6,918 nt of DNA from an uncultured Fibrobacter sp. (GTDB taxonomy: Bacteria > Fibrobacterota > Fibrobacteria > Fibrobacterales > Fibrobacteraceae). Location: positions 1 to 6,918 of the forward strand of contig CAMZFJ010000093.1 in the NCBI GenBank assembly GCA_947306025.1, read 5' to 3'. Below the pieces are notes generated by a model. It ran no database searches and had not been told where the DNA came from. It saw nothing but the letters and a program-made list of their open reading frames with translations. How positions within the stretch are numbered: position 1 is the first letter of the stretch; each line of letters starts with the position of its first letter. The position numbers and the translations under genes were made by a program. Below are positions 5,576 through 6,918 of this stretch, piece after piece.

Positions 5576-5589
5576 ATGGGAGAGATTGT

Positions 5590-6918
5590 ATGAAGTGTAC
5601 CGCTTTAGCCATGAGTCTGCTTTTGTGCTCGGGCGTTTCGTTTGCGAAAAAGTCGGATGTTCCGGCGGGCCCGTTCCAGATGGGAACGGCGCTAAAGCAG
5701 GTGGCTTCGATTCCCATGACGACGGCTGAAATTTCGGCGTTCATGCCCGAAAAGAACGTGCTGTTTGTGGTCGGTGGCGAAAACGTCATGGAAGTTGTGG
5801 ATTTGGCTGATCCACTGAATCCTAAAAAACTGAACGAAATCAAGTTGCCGGGCGGCGCCTCTAGCGTGACGGTTCATGGTGACCTTGTGGCGGTGAGCCT
5901 CTTGAACAATCCCGAATGGAAAATGGGACATGTGCAGGTGATGCGCTACAACAAGAAACTTGAAGTTCTTGGAAAGCATGAACTTTGCTACATGCCCGAC
6001 ATGATTACGTTTACTCCGGATGGAAAGAACTTGCTTGTGGCCTGCGAAGGCTCCCCGGATGAAACTTTCACGGAAGACCCGGAAGGCGGCATTGGTGTTT
6101 TGTCAGTTGCGGGCGCAAATACGTTGGCGAGTGCGGCTGACTTTGTAAGGGCTTGGAGAAAACCGCAAAAGACGGTTGTCGGATTTGGCGAACTGGATTC
6201 GCTGGCGCTGATGGCAAAGGGTGTCCGTAAGACTGGCGTGAAGAGTTTTGTGCAGTCCCTTGAACCGGAATATATTACTGTATCTAAGGATTCCAAGACG
6301 GCTTGGGTGAGCTTGCAAGAAAACAATGCATTAGTCAAGTTTGATGTCGAAGCGAAGAAAATTTTGGACGTGTATCCGCTTGGGTATGTAGACCATTCCA
6401 AGCCGGGTTTTGGACTGGACATCAAGAAGAACAAGAAAATTGAAATCAAAAATTATCCGCTGCGAGGCTTGCGCCAACCGGATGGAATTTCGGCATTCAG
6501 CGCAGGTGGAAAGACTTTTGTGCTTACGGCGAACGAAGGTTCTCCAGTTAACGATTACAAGGCTTGGACGGATGTGACGACTCCGATGATGCTTTCGCAG
6601 AATGGCGTCTTGGATACGAGCGTGTTTACGGCTGAAGTGCTTGAAGATGTAAAGAATATTTCTGTGAGCAACTTGGAACGCTGCAATGTGGCGCCTGACA
6701 AGACTGAAAATGGCAAGTGTCCTTACATGTATAGCTTTGGAACGCGCTCCATTAGCATTTTCGATGGCGAAACAGGGCACTTGATGTGGGATTCCGGTGA
6801 TGCTTTTGAACAAGCGATGGCACTGATGGCGCCTGATTACTTTAACTGGAATTCCAAGAAGGGTAAAGTCAAGATGGATGCCCGCAGTGAAGACAAGGGC
6901 TGCGAACCGGAAAACGTG
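5590..6918 (+). CDS. Exported choice-of-anchor I-type beta-propeller protein (3' end outside window)
   Basis: The frame stays open from the ATG at 5590 to the window edge, giving 443 residues without a stop. A signal peptide is likely (1-19, MKCTALAMSLLLCSGVSFA, cleaved before KK). The mature part carries the motif series of choice-of-anchor I proteins, sometimes annotated as alkaline-phosphatase-like. These include FVVGGENVMEVVDLADPLNP (59-78), YMPDMITFTPDGKNLLVACE (134-153), and LEPEYI (224-229) with AWVSLQENNAL (238-248). They continue with YPLGYVDHS (262-270), QPDGISAF (296-303), LTANEGSP (312-319), YSFGTRSISIFD (381-392), DSGDAFE (401-407) and RSEDKGCEPE (432-441). Repeated 'TPDGK..LVA' blades suggest a beta-propeller. 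The family usually ends in a cell-surface anchor or sorting domain, which here would lie beyond the window. The usual Pro in the late KGPEPE motif is Cys438. Enzymatic activity is not established for the family. GGGAGAG at 5578-5584 is a well-placed ribosome site. Confidence 0.85.
   Translation, partial: MKCTALAMSLLLCSGVSFAKKSDVPAGPFQMGTALKQVASIPMTTAEISAFMPEKNVLFVVGGENVMEVVDLADPLNPKKLNEIKLPGGASSVTVHGDLVAVSLLNNPEWKMGHVQVMRYNKKLEVLGKHELCYMPDMITFTPDGKNLLVACEGSPDETFTEDPEGGIGVLSVAGANTLASAADFVRAWRKPQKTVVGFGELDSLALMAKGVRKTGVKSFVQSLEPEYITVSKDSKTAWVSLQENNALVKFDVEAKKILDVYPLGYVDHSKPGFGLDIKKNKKIEIKNYPLRGLRQPDGISAFSAGGKTFVLTANEGSPVNDYKAWTDVTTPMMLSQNGVLDTSVFTAEVLEDVKNISVSNLERCNVAPDKTENGKCPYMYSFGTRSISIFDGETGHLMWDSGDAFEQAMALMAPDYFNWNSKKGKVKMDARSEDKGCEPENV

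Noticed and set aside
5988..6813. Several minus-strand open frames opposite the last gene
   Set aside because: The + strand frame is open across the whole stretch and carries the choice-of-anchor I motif series. The minus frames have no recognisable features.

Overview
The window reads as a compact chromosomal segment in which all seven recognised genes lie on the + strand. It fits a Gram-negative, Bacteroidota/FCB-like bacterium. My best guess is Fibrobacter, from the style of the intergenic repeat DNA, the scarcity of Shine-Dalgarno sequences at some starts, and the rhomboid architecture with a short C-terminal helical domain. That assignment is inference; no marker gene such as an rRNA is present. 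No tRNA, rRNA, CRISPR array, insertion sequence or phage gene was found.

Layout. (1) 79-1979: a PilM-like actin-fold protein overlaps (ATGA) a single-pass membrane protein. The second protein looks like PilN and PilO folded into one chain: a short cytoplasmic tail containing an MNLI motif, one transmembrane helix, a Pro/Ala linker, then two PilN/PilO-like domains. Together they resemble the inner-membrane alignment platform of a type IV pilus or type II secretion system. (2) 1981-2511: rsmD, the 16S rRNA m2G966 methyltransferase, starts one base after the preceding stop. (3) 2512-2653: a 142-base noncoding gap with stacked hairpins, a perfect small palindrome, imperfect direct repeats and an A+T-rich promoter-like end. 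(4) 2654-6918: a tightly packed series of coaD (phosphopantetheine adenylyltransferase), a rhomboid intramembrane protease, a PfkB/ribokinase-family sugar or nucleoside kinase, a small exported coiled-coil protein with a C-terminal membrane anchor, and an exported choice-of-anchor I-type beta-propeller protein that runs off the right edge.

Gene pairs overlap by 1 to 4 bases or sit 1 to 41 bases apart, except at the rsmD-coaD gap. This suggests two transcription units: pilM-like/pilNO-like/rsmD, and coaD through the propeller gene. The first ends in an RNA-modification gene. The second starts with coenzyme A synthesis and moves into membrane and envelope functions. The rsmD-coaD pair is a widely conserved neighbourhood, and here it is split by a repeat-like element.

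I see no clearly novel defence or mobile system. The most interesting items are the fused PilN/PilO-like protein with its divergent PilM partner, the composite intergenic element, and the small coiled-coil protein whose cysteines are spaced about five helical turns apart.
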